The notes: generated by a model from the letters alone, not told the origin. DNA of 64,000 bases from Oscillospiraceae bacterium Marseille-Q3528 (GCA_018223385.1 JAGTTR010000005.1:1-64000); one strand, 5' to 3'; shown: positions 1 through 7,949, counted from the first letter of the stretch. Program-made: numbers and translations.

Positions 1-162
1 ACGGGATAAACGCTGAAGGCATCTAAGCGTGAAGCCCCCCTCAAGATGAGATATCCCAGCGAAAGCTGTAAGACCCCTTGAAGACGACAAGGTAGATAGG
101 GCAGAGGTGGAAGTGCGGTAACGCATGCAGCTGACTGTCACTAATAGGTCGAGGGCTTGACC
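1..162 (+). rRNA. 23S ribosomal RNA, 3' end (partial)
   Basis: The window opens inside a large-subunit rRNA gene. The stretch contains the conserved domain VI sequence typical of Firmicutes 23S, including the terminal segment 'ctaataggtcgagggcttga' just before the mature 3' end near position 162. The 5' part lies outside the window. The exact 3' end is set by comparison with known 23S ends and may be off by a few bases. There is no 5S gene directly downstream. Confidence 0.93.
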
Positions 163-326
163 AAAAGCACTTAGTGATTGGCGAGCGCGAAGCGCGAAGA
201 CAGAACTTAGTGCGTTGGTCGTTCGAACGAATGAAGATGAGTTCGAACTTCCGACAGTGGTTCAGGAAAACAAACAATTCGGATGTAATACAATATGTGG
301 TTTTGAAGGTACATGCCTTTTTATAT
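163..326 (+). other. 23S to tRNA-Asn spacer lacking a 5S rRNA gene
   Basis: This 164-base spacer follows the 23S gene. I looked for a 5S gene (about 117 bases with a closing stem and conserved CGAAC loop) and did not find one. The spacer holds two near-identical words, 'cacttagtg' and 'acttagtgc' (around 168 and 205), and a short GC hairpin (gcgcgaagcgc) but no gene. The 5S may lie before the 16S or elsewhere in this genome. Confidence 0.6.
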
Positions 327-398
327 TCCTCGATAGCTCAATGGTAGAGCATTCGGCTGTTAACCGAAGGGTTGTTGGTTCGAGCCCAACTCGGGGAG
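327..398 (+). tRNA. tRNA-Asn (GTT)
   Basis: A 72-base cloverleaf. The acceptor stem pairs 327-333 with 391-397 (one G-T wobble), followed by discriminator G398. The anticodon loop CTGTTAA at 357-363 has anticodon GTT. The D-arm (AGCTC..GAGC) and T-arm (GTTGG TTCGAGC CCAAC) are complete. CCA is not encoded. It is probably co-transcribed with the rRNA operon and ends at the adjacent terminator. Confidence 0.97.
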
Positions 399-402
399 TT
401 AA

Positions 403-434
403 AGATTCGATCATATGGTCGGATCTTTTTTTGT
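403..434 (+). terminator. Rho-independent terminator of the rRNA/tRNA-Asn transcript
   Basis: An imperfect AAGATTCGATC / GGTCGGATCTT hairpin is followed by a run of seven T's. It sits five bases after the tRNA-Asn 3' end, where the rRNA operon transcript would be expected to stop. Confidence 0.75.
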
Positions 435-461
435 TATTTTAGGTTTCGCTTACCTGGATTT

Positions 462-617
462 CAGTTCACACGCGCCATTCGCAAAATCGCCTTTTCGATG
501 CTTTCCGCTGCGTTGCAGCTCATTTTTGCTCATTAGATGGCGCTCCCTTCGTCCGTTTATGCAAACAAATTTTTATGCCAGCATAAAATTTGCCTGCATG
601 AATGGACGAGTGAACTG
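462..617. repeat. Dispersed palindromic intergenic repeat, copy 1
   Basis: This 156-base element has inverted ends (CAGTTCAC at 462-469 and GTGAACTG at 610-617). Inside is a conserved block (GCGCCATTCGCAAAA .. GCAGCTCATTTTTGCTCAT .. GGCGCTCCCTTCGT), then a second palindromic hairpin around 'atgccagcat'. Related elements occur at 4199-4356, 11060-11223 and, inverted, 46925-47075. It carries no credible gene and no transposase. It resembles a MITE or a structured intergenic repeat. Confidence 0.85.
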
Positions 618-632
618 AAAAAAAGGTTAGTG

Positions 633-662
633 TTGACTTAAACGACTTTTCTATGCTACCAT
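633..662 (+). promoter_or_regulatory. Promoter upstream of the NiCo riboswitch and CDF gene
   Basis: TTGACT (633-638) is separated by 18 bases from TACCAT (657-662), which is preceded by an extended -10 TGC. The predicted start, near 669, is just ahead of the riboswitch aptamer. Confidence 0.55.
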
Positions 663-697
663 TCATATAGCACATTTGCACTGCATAACCGCTACAG

Positions 698-826
698 TAC
701 AAACTGAGCAGGCGACAAGAACTTCACAGATACAGGGAAGCTCCTGTTGGCCGGGCCATATATGGCAGCAGATGAATTTATTTTTGCATATTTTCGGAAA
801 ACAACAGCATCTGTGGGACAGTAGTT
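698..826 (+). promoter_or_regulatory. NiCo (cobalt/nickel) riboswitch aptamer
   Basis: The segment contains the hallmark words of the NiCo (formerly czcD) riboswitch in the right order: 'actgagcaggc' at 703-713, 'ggccgggcc' near 749-757, 'ggcagcagatga' at 764-775, and 'catctgtgggacagt' at 808-822. ACTG (703-706) pairs with CAGT (819-822) to close the junction, and CAGATG (769-774) pairs with CATCTG (808-813). NiCo riboswitches sense Co(II)/Ni(II) and lie upstream of CDF exporters, which is the arrangement here. The assignment is from memory of the published consensus and structure, not from a covariance search. Confidence 0.88.
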
Positions 827-851
827 ACGATTGTTCCATGGGTGTTTTTTT
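808..851 (+). terminator. Riboswitch-controlled intrinsic terminator
   Basis: Bases 808-820 (CATCTGTGGGACA) can pair over 13 positions, including G-U pairs, with 832-844 (TGTTCCATGGGTG), and seven T's follow. The 5' arm is also the 3' strand of the aptamer, so aptamer folding and termination exclude each other. That predicts an ON switch: bound metal prevents termination and allows exporter synthesis. Confidence 0.85.
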
Positions 852-926
852 ATACAAATATATAAAAATATAGTGGAATCATGACGGGGAAACAGCAATA
901 TATTTATATTCATTGGGGGACTAAAA

Positions 927-2126
927 ATGGGAAAGAATCATATACTAAATCGACTGATCCATCTGGCGGTAAAAGACAGCGAGGATATACAGGATCCGAA
1001 AGCACGGCTGGCTGTAGGAAAACTGTCCGGCGCCATAGGCATTGTATGCAATCTGATCCTGGCAGGCAGTAAGCTGCTGGTGGGGATGCTGGCGTCTTCC
1101 ATGTCTATCATGGCAGATGGCCTGAATAATCTGTCTGATGCGGCCAGCTCCATCGTGACACTGATCGGTTTCCGGCTGGCAGAGAAGCCTGCGGATGCAG
1201 ACCATCCCTACGGGCATGCCAGATACGAATATCTGTCCGGCCTGGCGGTGGCCGTGATGATCATTCTGATCGGATTTGAGCTGGCGAGAAACTCTGTTGA
1301 GAAAATTTTGCATCCGACGGCGGTGGAATTTTCTCTGGTGACCGGTGCGGTGCTGATTTTCTCTATTCTGGTAAAGTCCGGCATGTTCTGGATGAATGAA
1401 AATCTGGGAAAAATGATCCACTCCAACACGTTGGCAGCGACCGCTGCGGACAGCCGCAACGATGTCATCACCACCGGTGCGGTGCTTCTGGCTTCCCTGG
1501 TGGAAGTTTTTACCGGATTCCAGATCGATGGATTTATGGGACTGGCAGTTGCGCTTTTCATTCTGTACAGCGGTGCCAACCTGGCGAAGGAAACGATTTC
1601 TCCGTTGCTGGGCGAGGCGGCCAACCCGGAACTGCAGAAAATCATCGTGGACTGCGTGACATCCTGCCCGAAGGTGCTGGGCTGCCATGACCTGATGGTG
1701 CATGACTACGGCCCGGGCCAGCGTTTTGCCAGCGTGCATGTGGAGATGGACAAAGATGAGGATCCGCTGGTGTGCCATGAGCTCATCGATGGTATGGAGC
1801 GGGATTGCCTGAATAATCACGGTGTACACCTGGTTATCCACTACGACCCGGTGGTAACCGATAATCCGCAGCTGAAACGGATGAAAGAAATTGTGTTATC
1901 CATCCTGAAGGTACGTGATACACGTATGACGATCCATGATTTTCGAATGGTGCCGGGAGAGAAGCATATCAATCTGATTTTTGATATTGCGCTGCCCACA
2001 GAACTGCAGGGAAAGGAAAAAGAAATCCAGGGTGCGCTGGAGGAGGCACTGAACAATCTGGGAGACAGTACCTATCACACCGTCATCACCTTCGATCCCA
2101 TCGCTTTTAACGGTGGAGAAGCATAA
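927..2126 (+). CDS. Cation diffusion facilitator family metal exporter (likely Co/Ni)
   Basis: This 399-residue protein is a CDF (cation efflux) antiporter. It would move divalent metal out of the cytoplasm in exchange for protons. Hydrophobic segments span roughly residues 33-210, and a cytoplasmic C-terminal region follows. Putative metal-site residues lie in the TM2 motif D64-GLNN-LSDA and the TM5 motif AAD175-SRND179, with a conserved HPYGHARYE loop at 93-101. The C-terminal part (about 215-310) is the usual metal-binding dimerisation domain, and a further 80 residues extend beyond it. The Asp/Asn-rich site is not the Zn-type HxxxD pattern. The upstream NiCo riboswitch points to cobalt or nickel as the natural substrate. 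The ATG at 927 follows a GGGGGA Shine-Dalgarno sequence. Confidence 0.92.
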   Translation: MGKNHILNRLIHLAVKDSEDIQDPKARLAVGKLSGAIGIVCNLILAGSKLLVGMLASSMSIMADGLNNLSDAASSIVTLIGFRLAEKPADADHPYGHARYEYLSGLAVAVMIILIGFELARNSVEKILHPTAVEFSLVTGAVLIFSILVKSGMFWMNENLGKMIHSNTLAATAADSRNDVITTGAVLLASLVEVFTGFQIDGFMGLAVALFILYSGANLAKETISPLLGEAANPELQKIIVDCVTSCPKVLGCHDLMVHDYGPGQRFASVHVEMDKDEDPLVCHELIDGMERDCLNNHGVHLVIHYDPVVTDNPQLKRMKEIVLSILKVRDTRMTIHDFRMVPGEKHINLIFDIALPTELQGKEKEIQGALEEALNNLGDSTYHTVITFDPIAFNGGEA

Positions 2127-2167
2127 AAACGGGTCAAAAAACGAAGGGAAAATAATTGGAAAATCCC

Positions 2168-2196
2168 TTGCAAATACGCAAAATATATGATATGAT
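2168..2196 (+). promoter_or_regulatory. Promoter of the tRNA-Glu/tRNA-Cys transcript
   Basis: TTGCAA (2168-2173), a 17-base spacer and TATGAT (2191-2196) lie about 58 bases upstream of tRNA-Glu. This is the only obvious promoter for the two tRNAs. Confidence 0.7.
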
Positions 2197-2253
2197 AATG
2201 TCTGCTGTGACGGAAAGGATTGTGTTAGATTTTCTTCGTTTTGGCAGACATAT

Positions 2254-2325
2254 GGCTCCATGGTCAAGCGGTTAAGACACCGCCCTTTCACGGCGGTAAC
2301 AGGGGTTCAAATCCCCTTGGAGTCA
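2254..2325 (+). tRNA. tRNA-Glu (TTC)
   Basis: A 72-base cloverleaf with acceptor GGCTCCA paired to TGGAGTC (one wobble) and discriminator A2325. The anticodon stem CCGCC/GGCGG encloses loop CTTTCAC with anticodon TTC. The T-arm is AGGGG TTCAAAT CCCCT. CCA is not encoded. It is four bases from tRNA-Cys. Confidence 0.97.
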
Positions 2326-2329
2326 TTGT

Positions 2330-2400
2330 GGCGACATAGCCAAGTGGTAAGGCGTGGGTCTGCAACACCCTGATCACCAGTTCAAATCTGGTTGTCGCCT
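2330..2400 (+). tRNA. tRNA-Cys (GCA)
   Basis: A 71-base cloverleaf with fully paired acceptor GGCGACA/TGTCGCC and discriminator T2400, as expected for tRNA-Cys. The anticodon loop CTGCAAC holds anticodon GCA. It is co-transcribed with tRNA-Glu. Confidence 0.97.
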
Positions 2401-2404
2401 CTTG

Positions 2405-2433
2405 AAAACCCCGATAAAATCGGGGTTTTTTTG
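2405..2433 (+). terminator. Terminator of the tRNA-Glu/tRNA-Cys operon
   Basis: AAAACCCCGAT and ATCGGGGTTTT form a perfect stem with a tiny loop, followed by T's, five bases after tRNA-Cys. Confidence 0.93.
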
Positions 2434-2524
2434 TACTTAAAATGTATGTAAGTGTATGTAACCCTCAAATGATAAAACTTCAGCGATGTTTTTTCATGCG
2501 TGTCTTTCCTGTAAAGACATAGCG

Positions 2525-2533
2525 TGCTATAAT
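2525..2533 (+). promoter_or_regulatory. Extended -10 promoter
   Basis: TGC immediately precedes TATAAT (2528-2533), and the -35 region is poor (TTTCCT, 17 bases upstream). It lies 46 bases before the following start codon and probably drives the two small genes downstream. Confidence 0.6.
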
Positions 2534-2578
2534 AAACGCAGAGTGTTTTGGCAAAGGATGCCAGAAAGGAGAACAACG

Positions 2579-2830
2579 ATGCTTGAATTTCGATATGACA
2601 CACAGCTGCTGATCGAGGGCGAAGGCCTGGACGAGGATGTGATCAGCGATTATTTTACAGAGAATTTCAAAGGGGATTGCCTGCTGGCAGTGGGCGATGA
2701 GGATCTGATCAAGATTCATTTCCACACAAATGAGCCCTGGAAGGTGCTGGAATACTGCGCAACACTGGGTGAGATTTACGATATTGTGGTGGAAGATATG
2801 GATCGTCAGGCCAGAGGACTGAAAGGATAG
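2579..2830 (+). CDS. Small protein resembling the C-terminal domain of FakA/YloV (DAK family)
   Basis: The protein has 83 residues. Residues about 40-78 (KIHFHTNEPWKVLEYCATLG, then EIYDIVVEDMDRQ) closely match the extreme C-terminal domain of the fatty-acid kinase subunit FakA (YloV, DAK2 family), where a VH.HTN.P..VLEYA..FG pattern precedes a final DM..Q. No kinase (DhaL-like) domain is present, so this is a free-standing version of that end domain. The chosen ATG (2579) follows AGAAAGGAGAA. An in-frame upstream ATG at 2486 would start before the promoter's -10 and is rejected. The partner or ligand is unknown. It is probably co-transcribed with the next gene 10 bases downstream. Confidence 0.75.
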   Translation: MLEFRYDTQLLIEGEGLDEDVISDYFTENFKGDCLLAVGDEDLIKIHFHTNEPWKVLEYCATLGEIYDIVVEDMDRQARGLKG

Positions 2831-2839
2831 GAGACACGT

Positions 2840-3448
2840 ATGGCAGAAATAAATGAGAATGAAGTATTATATATGCTGACCATTCCGCGGTTTAATATGC
2901 CGGACTTCGGCTCTCTGGACGAGGATTATCTGTGTCGGGAGGATCAGCTGACCTGGTATGTGAGTGAGGATGATCTGGAGTGGCTGGAGCCTGTGGAGGT
3001 GCTGGCGAGAAGTCAGGTGAGCGCTGCAGATCTGGACTGCGAGTATGTGGACGGCGAATTTGAGACGTGGAATTTCTGGGTAGGGGAAGCTGATGCCCAG
3101 TGCGTATATATCCAGCAGGATGAGACGTATTTCCGCTATGTGAAAGTGGATGCCAGGGACGTGCTGATGATCCATCGCCCGGAGATTGAGACAGACAGTG
3201 TGGAGGCGAAGCGTTTCGCGTTCCGGCGTATCGGCGAAGTGTCCGGTTTTTCCGGCATTTTTGAGCTTTCGGAGATCTCTGACCGGGAGTGGGCCGGAGA
3301 GAAGGAGAGCCTTCATAACCGGATTTCTTCGAACCTGTACTATATGGAGCGGGAATTTGAGACTCTGCAGGAGATGCTGGAGGATGTCAGACAGCCTCGC
3401 CCGGTACAGCTGCGGAGATTTTTTGAAGACATTCTGGAACAAAAATAA
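2840..3448 (+). CDS. Hypothetical acidic cytoplasmic protein
   Basis: The 202 residues are rich in Asp and Glu, with no signal peptide or membrane segment. I do not recognise a family. The protein begins with an acidic stretch containing aromatic pairs (LTWYVSEDDLEWLEPVEVLA). It has a central beta-rich part and a charged helical C-terminus (about 145-202) with heptad-like Leu/Met spacing. The ATG at 2840 follows TAGGAGAC, nine bases after the preceding stop, which suggests translational coupling with the FakA-like gene. No function is assigned. Confidence 0.75.
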   Translation: MAEINENEVLYMLTIPRFNMPDFGSLDEDYLCREDQLTWYVSEDDLEWLEPVEVLARSQVSAADLDCEYVDGEFETWNFWVGEADAQCVYIQQDETYFRYVKVDARDVLMIHRPEIETDSVEAKRFAFRRIGEVSGFSGIFELSEISDREWAGEKESLHNRISSNLYYMEREFETLQEMLEDVRQPRPVQLRRFFEDILEQK

Positions 3449-3558
3449 TTTATGAATTTTTAGAATTAATTAATGATTTAGTCAAAAAACCTTCAATATC
3501 TTTTGTTATACTGATTTTGCAAATGAGGGAAAACAAAGGGTATTGGAGGATTTTTAAT

Positions 3559-4182
3559 TTGAGTTATACAACCTATTATGAAAGACGACAGAAGATCGCG
3601 AAGCACGAGGCAGAGCAGCTGGAACATCTGCTGGAGAAGCAGGCGATGCCAGAGCAGAGAAATCTGGTGACGAGACGGCTGCGTTTTGAGAATATGATCG
3701 AGAAAACACCCCAGGGGCGTTACAGCATCTGCATGTTGAATTTTGACCCGGAGCAGATTTATCTGGAGTTCAAACACCTGCAGCGGGGCATTACCTACAA
3801 GAAGATCAGCCGGATTTCCAAAGAGGATTGTCTGCGGATCTTGGAGGGTGACGTGGACTGGATGGCGGACAGCAAGGATAAGCTGTATCAGGAATTTTGC
3901 CGCCAGGTGCAGCTGAACTGCATTCGCCAGGGCAATGTGGTGGAGACGTGCAAGACCGTTTATCAGTGGAAAGCGGATTATATTTGCCTGAAACGATCCA
4001 TCAGAAGCATTCGCAGCAACGGATACAATTTTCTGGATCCGGATGTTTACATGATCTCCTGCCTGGACTGCAGTGAAGTGGAGCTGACCCAGAAGAAGGC
4101 GGTGACGCTGCCCCGGTACATTGAGTCGGTGATGCATGGCAATGAGGTGGAGCAGCAGGACGGCGTGGCGTTTGTTCTTTAA
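3559..4182 (+). CDS. Hypothetical protein (TTG start)
   Basis: The gene encodes about 207 residues from a TTG at 3559 that follows GGAGG (3545-3549) at nine bases. An in-frame ATG at 3517 lacks a ribosome-binding site. An extended -10-like TGTTATACT (3504-3512) just upstream supports the shorter form. The protein is basic and helical at the N-terminus (SYTTYYERRQKIAKHEAEQL). It carries four Cys residues and has no membrane segments. I do not recognise the family and give no function. It stands alone, 110 bases after the previous gene and just before repeat copy 2. Confidence 0.7.
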   Translation: MSYTTYYERRQKIAKHEAEQLEHLLEKQAMPEQRNLVTRRLRFENMIEKTPQGRYSICMLNFDPEQIYLEFKHLQRGITYKKISRISKEDCLRILEGDVDWMADSKDKLYQEFCRQVQLNCIRQGNVVETCKTVYQWKADYICLKRSIRSIRSNGYNFLDPDVYMISCLDCSEVELTQKKAVTLPRYIESVMHGNEVEQQDGVAFVL

Positions 4183-4198
4183 GCAGGGTTGAGCGCAA

Positions 4199-4356
4199 CA
4201 GCTCAGCCGCGCCATTCGCAAAACCGTATCTTCGATACTTTCTGCTGCGTCGCAGCTCATTTTTGCTCATTACCGGGCGCTCCGTCCATGCATGATTCTT
4301 TGCCTGCCTTTTCATGCGAGCATGCAAGTCAGCCGCAGAAATGCATGGCTGAGCTG
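4199..4356. repeat. Dispersed palindromic intergenic repeat, copy 2
   Basis: The ends CAGCTCAGCC and GGCTGAGCTG are inverted repeats. The internal block (GCGCCATTCGCAAAA .. GCAGCTCATTTTTGCTCAT .. GGGCGCTC) matches copy 1. The second hairpin (CCATGCAT..ATGCATGG) has a different sequence but again pairs. It lies between the hypothetical gene and the FMN-riboswitch promoter. Confidence 0.85.
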
Positions 4357-4371
4357 GTGAAAAAATTTTTC

Positions 4372-4400
4372 TGTACAAATGGGAGAAATGGTGCTATACT
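4372..4400 (+). promoter_or_regulatory. Promoter of the riboflavin operon
   Basis: TGTACA (4372-4377), a 17-base spacer and TATACT (4395-4400) with an extended -10 TGC. The predicted start is about 25 bases before the FMN aptamer. Confidence 0.7.
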
Positions 4401-4432
4401 TCTCTCGTAATCAAGTGAATAGAGAGAATAAA

Positions 4433-4564
4433 TTCTTCAGGGCAGGGTGAGATTCCCTACCGGCGGTAAAGCCCGCGAGCGGTCTGCGACAGCAGATGCA
4501 GCAGATTCGGTGACTGTGCGAACAGAACTCCGAAGCCGACAGTAAAGTCTGGATGAAAGAAGAG
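4433..4564 (+). promoter_or_regulatory. FMN riboswitch (RFN element)
   Basis: The conserved RFN sequence is unmistakable: 'ttcagggcagggtgagattc' near 4435, 'taccggcggtaaagcccgcg' near 4458, and 'gattcggtgactgtgcgaac' near 4504 followed by 'ccgaagccgacagtaaagtc'. FMN binding to this aptamer normally promotes termination at the downstream hairpin (4671-4702). Riboflavin synthesis is thus shut off when FMN is plentiful. Confidence 0.97.
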
Positions 4565-4670
4565 TGAAGCTGTGTAAGCTTTATTTATTCGCGTTCCTGA
4601 TGTCAGAATCAAGCATTCGGCATCGGCCCGTTGTTGTATGATGAATGGGATATATAGAGATAGAACGTTG

Positions 4671-4702
4671 AAGCCCTGGACGAAAGTGTTCGGGGCTTTT
4701 TT
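4671..4702 (+). terminator. FMN-riboswitch terminator
   Basis: AAGCCCTGGAC (4671-4681) pairs with the segment ending in GGGGCTT over 11 positions, followed by six T's. It stands between the aptamer and ribD and is the likely expression platform. Confidence 0.88.
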
Positions 4703-4757
4703 GCTGCGCAGGAAAGCGGTACGAAAAGCTTCCGGACACATGGTAAGGGAGGCGAAG

Positions 4758-5864
4758 ATGATTCAGAAGGAAGATTACATGCGGCGTGCCCTGGCGCTGG
4801 CCGGGAATGGCTGCGGCCACACATCACCGAATCCGATGGTGGGGTGTGTGATTGTAAAAAATGATCGGATCATTGGGGAAGGCTGGCATGCATATTGCGG
4901 TGGCCTGCATGCAGAGCGAAATGCGCTGAAAAACTGTACAGAGGATCCGTCAGGCGCAGATCTGTATGTGACGCTGGAACCCTGCTGTCATTACGGCAAG
5001 ACCCCACCGTGCACAGAGGCCATTATCCAAAACAAAATCCGAAAGGTTTATGTGGGATGTATGGATCCCAACCCGAAGGTGGCAGGCAAAGGTGTGGAGA
5101 TTTTGAGAAAGCAGGGCATTTTGGTGGAAACCGGGGTGCTGGAAGCGGAGTGTCTGCGGGCAAACGAGGTGTTTTTCCATTATATCACGACGAAAACCCC
5201 GTTCGTAGCCATGAAATATGCCATGACACTGGATGGGAAAATTGCGGCAGTGACTGGAGATTCCAGGTGGGTGACCGGGGAAGCGGCGCGCAGCTATGTG
5301 CATGCGTTGCGGAAACGCTATACCGGTATCATGGCAGGTATCGGGACGGTGATGGCGGATGATCCGCTGCTGAACTGTCGGACGGAGGCGGGTGTGGATC
5401 CGGTGCGGATCATCTGTGACAGCTGTCTGCGTATCCCGCTGGACAGCCAGCTGGTGAAGACAGCCGGAAAAATTCCTCTGATCGTGGCAGGTGTGCCTGC
5501 ACGCTGGACGGAAGTGCAGCAGGAGAAAGAAAAGGCGTTGCTGGCAGCAGGCGTGACTGTTTTGCATTCGCCCGGAGAAAAGACAGTGGATCTGCCGTGG
5601 CTCATGCGGGAACTGGGAACCCGGGACATAGACGGTATTTTGCTGGAGGGCGGCGGCGAGCTGAACGGGGCTGCGCTGGAAGCAGGCATTGTACAGAAGG
5701 TATATGCCTTTATTGCTCCGAAGCTGATCGGTGGTACGGGAGCCAAAGGTCCGGTGGGCGGCAAAGGACTGGAGAAAATGTGTGAGGCCAGAGCGCTGAC
5801 AGACATAGAAATACAACAGCTGGGGCAGGACATCTGCATCAGTGGGCGACTGGGAGGCGTGTAG
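4758..5864 (+). CDS. ribD: Bifunctional diaminohydroxyphosphoribosylaminopyrimidine deaminase / 5-amino-6-(5-phosphoribosylamino)uracil reductase
   Basis: RibD (368 residues) carries out the second and third steps of riboflavin synthesis after GTP ring opening. The N-terminal cytidine-deaminase-like domain (1-145) has zinc ligands H51 (HAE), C76 and C85 in PCCHYGKTPPC. The C-terminal reductase domain (146-368) has the substrate and NADPH-binding MTLDGKIA, GIGTVMADDP and LEGGGELNG motifs. Length is typical. The ATG at 4758 follows AAGGGAGGC. The open frame extends upstream to 4638, but that start lies inside the riboswitch leader. It is the first gene of ribD-E-BA-H, in the usual Firmicutes order. 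Confidence 0.96.
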   Translation: MIQKEDYMRRALALAGNGCGHTSPNPMVGCVIVKNDRIIGEGWHAYCGGLHAERNALKNCTEDPSGADLYVTLEPCCHYGKTPPCTEAIIQNKIRKVYVGCMDPNPKVAGKGVEILRKQGILVETGVLEAECLRANEVFFHYITTKTPFVAMKYAMTLDGKIAAVTGDSRWVTGEAARSYVHALRKRYTGIMAGIGTVMADDPLLNCRTEAGVDPVRIICDSCLRIPLDSQLVKTAGKIPLIVAGVPARWTEVQQEKEKALLAAGVTVLHSPGEKTVDLPWLMRELGTRDIDGILLEGGGELNGAALEAGIVQKVYAFIAPKLIGGTGAKGPVGGKGLEKMCEARALTDIEIQQLGQDICISGRLGGV

Positions 5865-6512
5865 ATGTTTACCGGAATTGTGGAAGAGATCGGAACCATC
5901 CGTTCTGTCACGAAAGACAGCAAACGGTTTGTATTGGACATTGGTTGCAGCAGGGTGCTAGAAGGCACAAAGGAAGGCGACAGCATCGCAGTAAACGGTG
6001 TTTGCCTGACTGTGACAACCCTGCACATGGGTGGCTTTACGGCAGACGTCATGCCGGAAACGGCACACAGGAGTAATATTTCCCGGATGAGCGGCGGTAC
6101 CCGCGTCAATCTGGAGCGGGCCATGGCGGCAGATGGCCGGTTTGGCGGACATATTGTATCCGGTCATGTAGATGGCATGGGAACGATCCGACAGGTGGAG
6201 GAAGATGCGAATGCGGTGTGGTATACGGTGGATGCCCCTCCGGAGCTTCTCCATTATATCGTGGAAAAAGGCTCCATCACCATCGACGGCATTAGCCTGA
6301 CGGTGGCTTATGTGGATGATGCGTGCTTCCGGGTGTCCATCATTCCCCACACACGGGCGGTGACGATCCTTGGTGCGAGAAAGCCCGGGGATATCGTCAA
6401 TCTGGAAAATGATATTATCGGAAAATATGTGGAAAAGCTGATGAAGCCGATGGAAACAAAGAAGACCGACAGCGGGATCACGGAAGCGTTTTTGCTGGAA
6501 AACGGATTTTAA
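5865..6512 (+). CDS. ribE: Riboflavin synthase, alpha subunit
   Basis: RibE (215 residues) dismutates two 6,7-dimethyl-8-ribityllumazine molecules into riboflavin and the pyrimidinedione that RibH reuses. It begins MFTGIVEEIGTI, the family signature. It contains the two lumazine-binding repeats (about 1-97 and 98-200), each with an SxxxNGVCLT or SITIDGISLT motif. The ATG directly abuts the ribD stop codon, implying coupled translation. Length is typical, and the protein is cytoplasmic, working with RibH. Confidence 0.97.
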   Translation: MFTGIVEEIGTIRSVTKDSKRFVLDIGCSRVLEGTKEGDSIAVNGVCLTVTTLHMGGFTADVMPETAHRSNISRMSGGTRVNLERAMAADGRFGGHIVSGHVDGMGTIRQVEEDANAVWYTVDAPPELLHYIVEKGSITIDGISLTVAYVDDACFRVSIIPHTRAVTILGARKPGDIVNLENDIIGKYVEKLMKPMETKKTDSGITEAFLLENGF

Positions 6513-6566
6513 AATCAGATGGAATAAGAACAATCCCTGTCTGAAAGGGAAAAGGAGGAACAGACA

Positions 6567-7805
6567 ATGAGTGAGAATAAAAAGGAAATTGCAACGGTGG
6601 AGGAAGCGTTAGAGGACATCCGGGCAGGAAAAATTATTGTGGTGATCGATGACCCTGACCGGGAAAATGAGGGAGACCTGATCTGCGCGGCAGAATTTGC
6701 CACCCAGGAAAATGTAAACTTTATGGCCTGCTATGCCAAGGGGCTGATCTGCATGCCCATGAGCCGGGAACTGTGTGAAAAGCTGGGACTGGAGCAGATG
6801 GTATCCGTGAATACAGATAATCATTCTACTGCATTTACGGTTTCTATTGACCATGTGGACACTACCACCGGTATTTCTGCTTATGAGCGTTCTGTCACTG
6901 CCATGAAAGCAGTGGAGGATGACGCAAAGCCCGGAGATTTCCGGCGGCCGGGACATATGTTCCCTCTGCAGGCCAGAGAAGGCGGCGTGCTGAAGCGCAC
7001 CGGCCATACAGAGGCAACCGTGGACCTGATGAAGCTGGCGGGACTGAAGCCCTGCGGTCTGTGCTGCGAGATCATGCGGGAAGACGGTACCATGATGCGC
7101 ACATCCGAATTGCTGGAATTTGCGGCGGCTCATGAGCTGACCGTGATCACCGTGGCAGACCTGGTAAGATACCGGATGAAGACCGACAGCCTGGTACGCA
7201 AAGCGGCACAGGCGAAAATGCCGACCAAATACGGTGAGTTCACCATTCACGGATATGAAAACACCCTGAACGGTGAGCATCATGTGGCGCTGACCATGGG
7301 GGATATTGACAATGGCGAGCCGGTGCTCTGCCGGGTACATTCCGAGTGCCTTACCGGAGATGTATTTGGTTCCAGACGGTGCGACTGTGGTGAGCAGCTG
7401 GATGCAGCTCTCCGCCAGATCGCCAAAGAGGGCCGGGGCGTGCTGCTGTACATGCGTCAGGAAGGCCGGGGCATTGGCCTTATCAACAAGCTGAAAGCCT
7501 ATGCACTGCAGGAACAGGGCTATGACACTGTGGAAGCGAATATCAAGCTGGGATTCCCCGCAGACTTGCGCGATTACGGCATCGGTGCCCAGATTCTGGC
7601 TGACCTGGGAGCAAAGCGGCTGCGCCTGCTTACCAACAATCCGAAAAAAATCAGTGGCCTTGCAGGTTATGGCATTACCATCGAGGAGCGCGTGCCCATC
7701 GAGATGACAGCCAACAAGGACGACCTGTTCTATCTGTACACCAAGCAGAACCGGATGGAGCACATGACCAATTATCAGTACCATAAGAAAACAAAAAGTG
7801 TATAA
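6567..7805 (+). CDS. ribBA: Bifunctional 3,4-dihydroxy-2-butanone-4-phosphate synthase / GTP cyclohydrolase II
   Basis: RibBA (412 residues) supplies both riboflavin precursors. The N-terminal DHBP synthase domain (about 8-205) has the acidic [11 protein letters not shown] loop that binds metal and ribulose 5-phosphate, plus GHTEATVDL. The C-terminal GTP cyclohydrolase II domain (about 206-400) has [20 protein letters not shown], which holds the zinc cysteines, and RQEGRGIGL, which holds the catalytic Arg. All key residues appear intact. AAAGGAGGA precedes the ATG. A 54-base gap separates it from ribE. Confidence 0.97.
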   Translation: MSENKKEIATVEEALEDIRAGKIIVVIDDPDRENEGDLICAAEFATQENVNFMACYAKGLICMPMSRELCEKLGLEQMVSVNTDNHSTAFTVSIDHVDTTTGISAYERSVTAMKAVEDDAKPGDFRRPGHMFPLQAREGGVLKRTGHTEATVDLMKLAGLKPCGLCCEIMREDGTMMRTSELLEFAAAHELTVITVADLVRYRMKTDSLVRKAAQAKMPTKYGEFTIHGYENTLNGEHHVALTMGDIDNGEPVLCRVHSECLTGDVFGSRRCDCGEQLDAALRQIAKEGRGVLLYMRQEGRGIGLINKLKAYALQEQGYDTVEANIKLGFPADLRDYGIGAQILADLGAKRLRLLTNNPKKISGLAGYGITIEERVPIEMTANKDDLFYLYTKQNRMEHMTNYQYHKKTKSV

Positions 7806-7949
7806 TTCCACAGAAAAACTGATGAACAGGGCGGATCTGGTTGTAATACCTTATGAAAAACAGTCCGTGTGTCTCGTTTAATGCGGGATTTGAAAATAAT
7901 CTTGTGAGAAAAAATAAAAATACGCAAAAAAGAATGGGAGGATATCATA

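Noticed and set aside
163..326. Possible 5S rRNA gene after 23S
   Set aside because: No closing stem or conserved loop sequence of 5S could be placed.
945..1841. 298-codon open frame on the minus strand opposite the CDF gene
   Set aside because: It is the shadow of a strongly coding plus-strand gene with clear CDF motifs; its product is rich in His, Gln and Arg with no recognisable domain and it lacks a ribosome-binding site.
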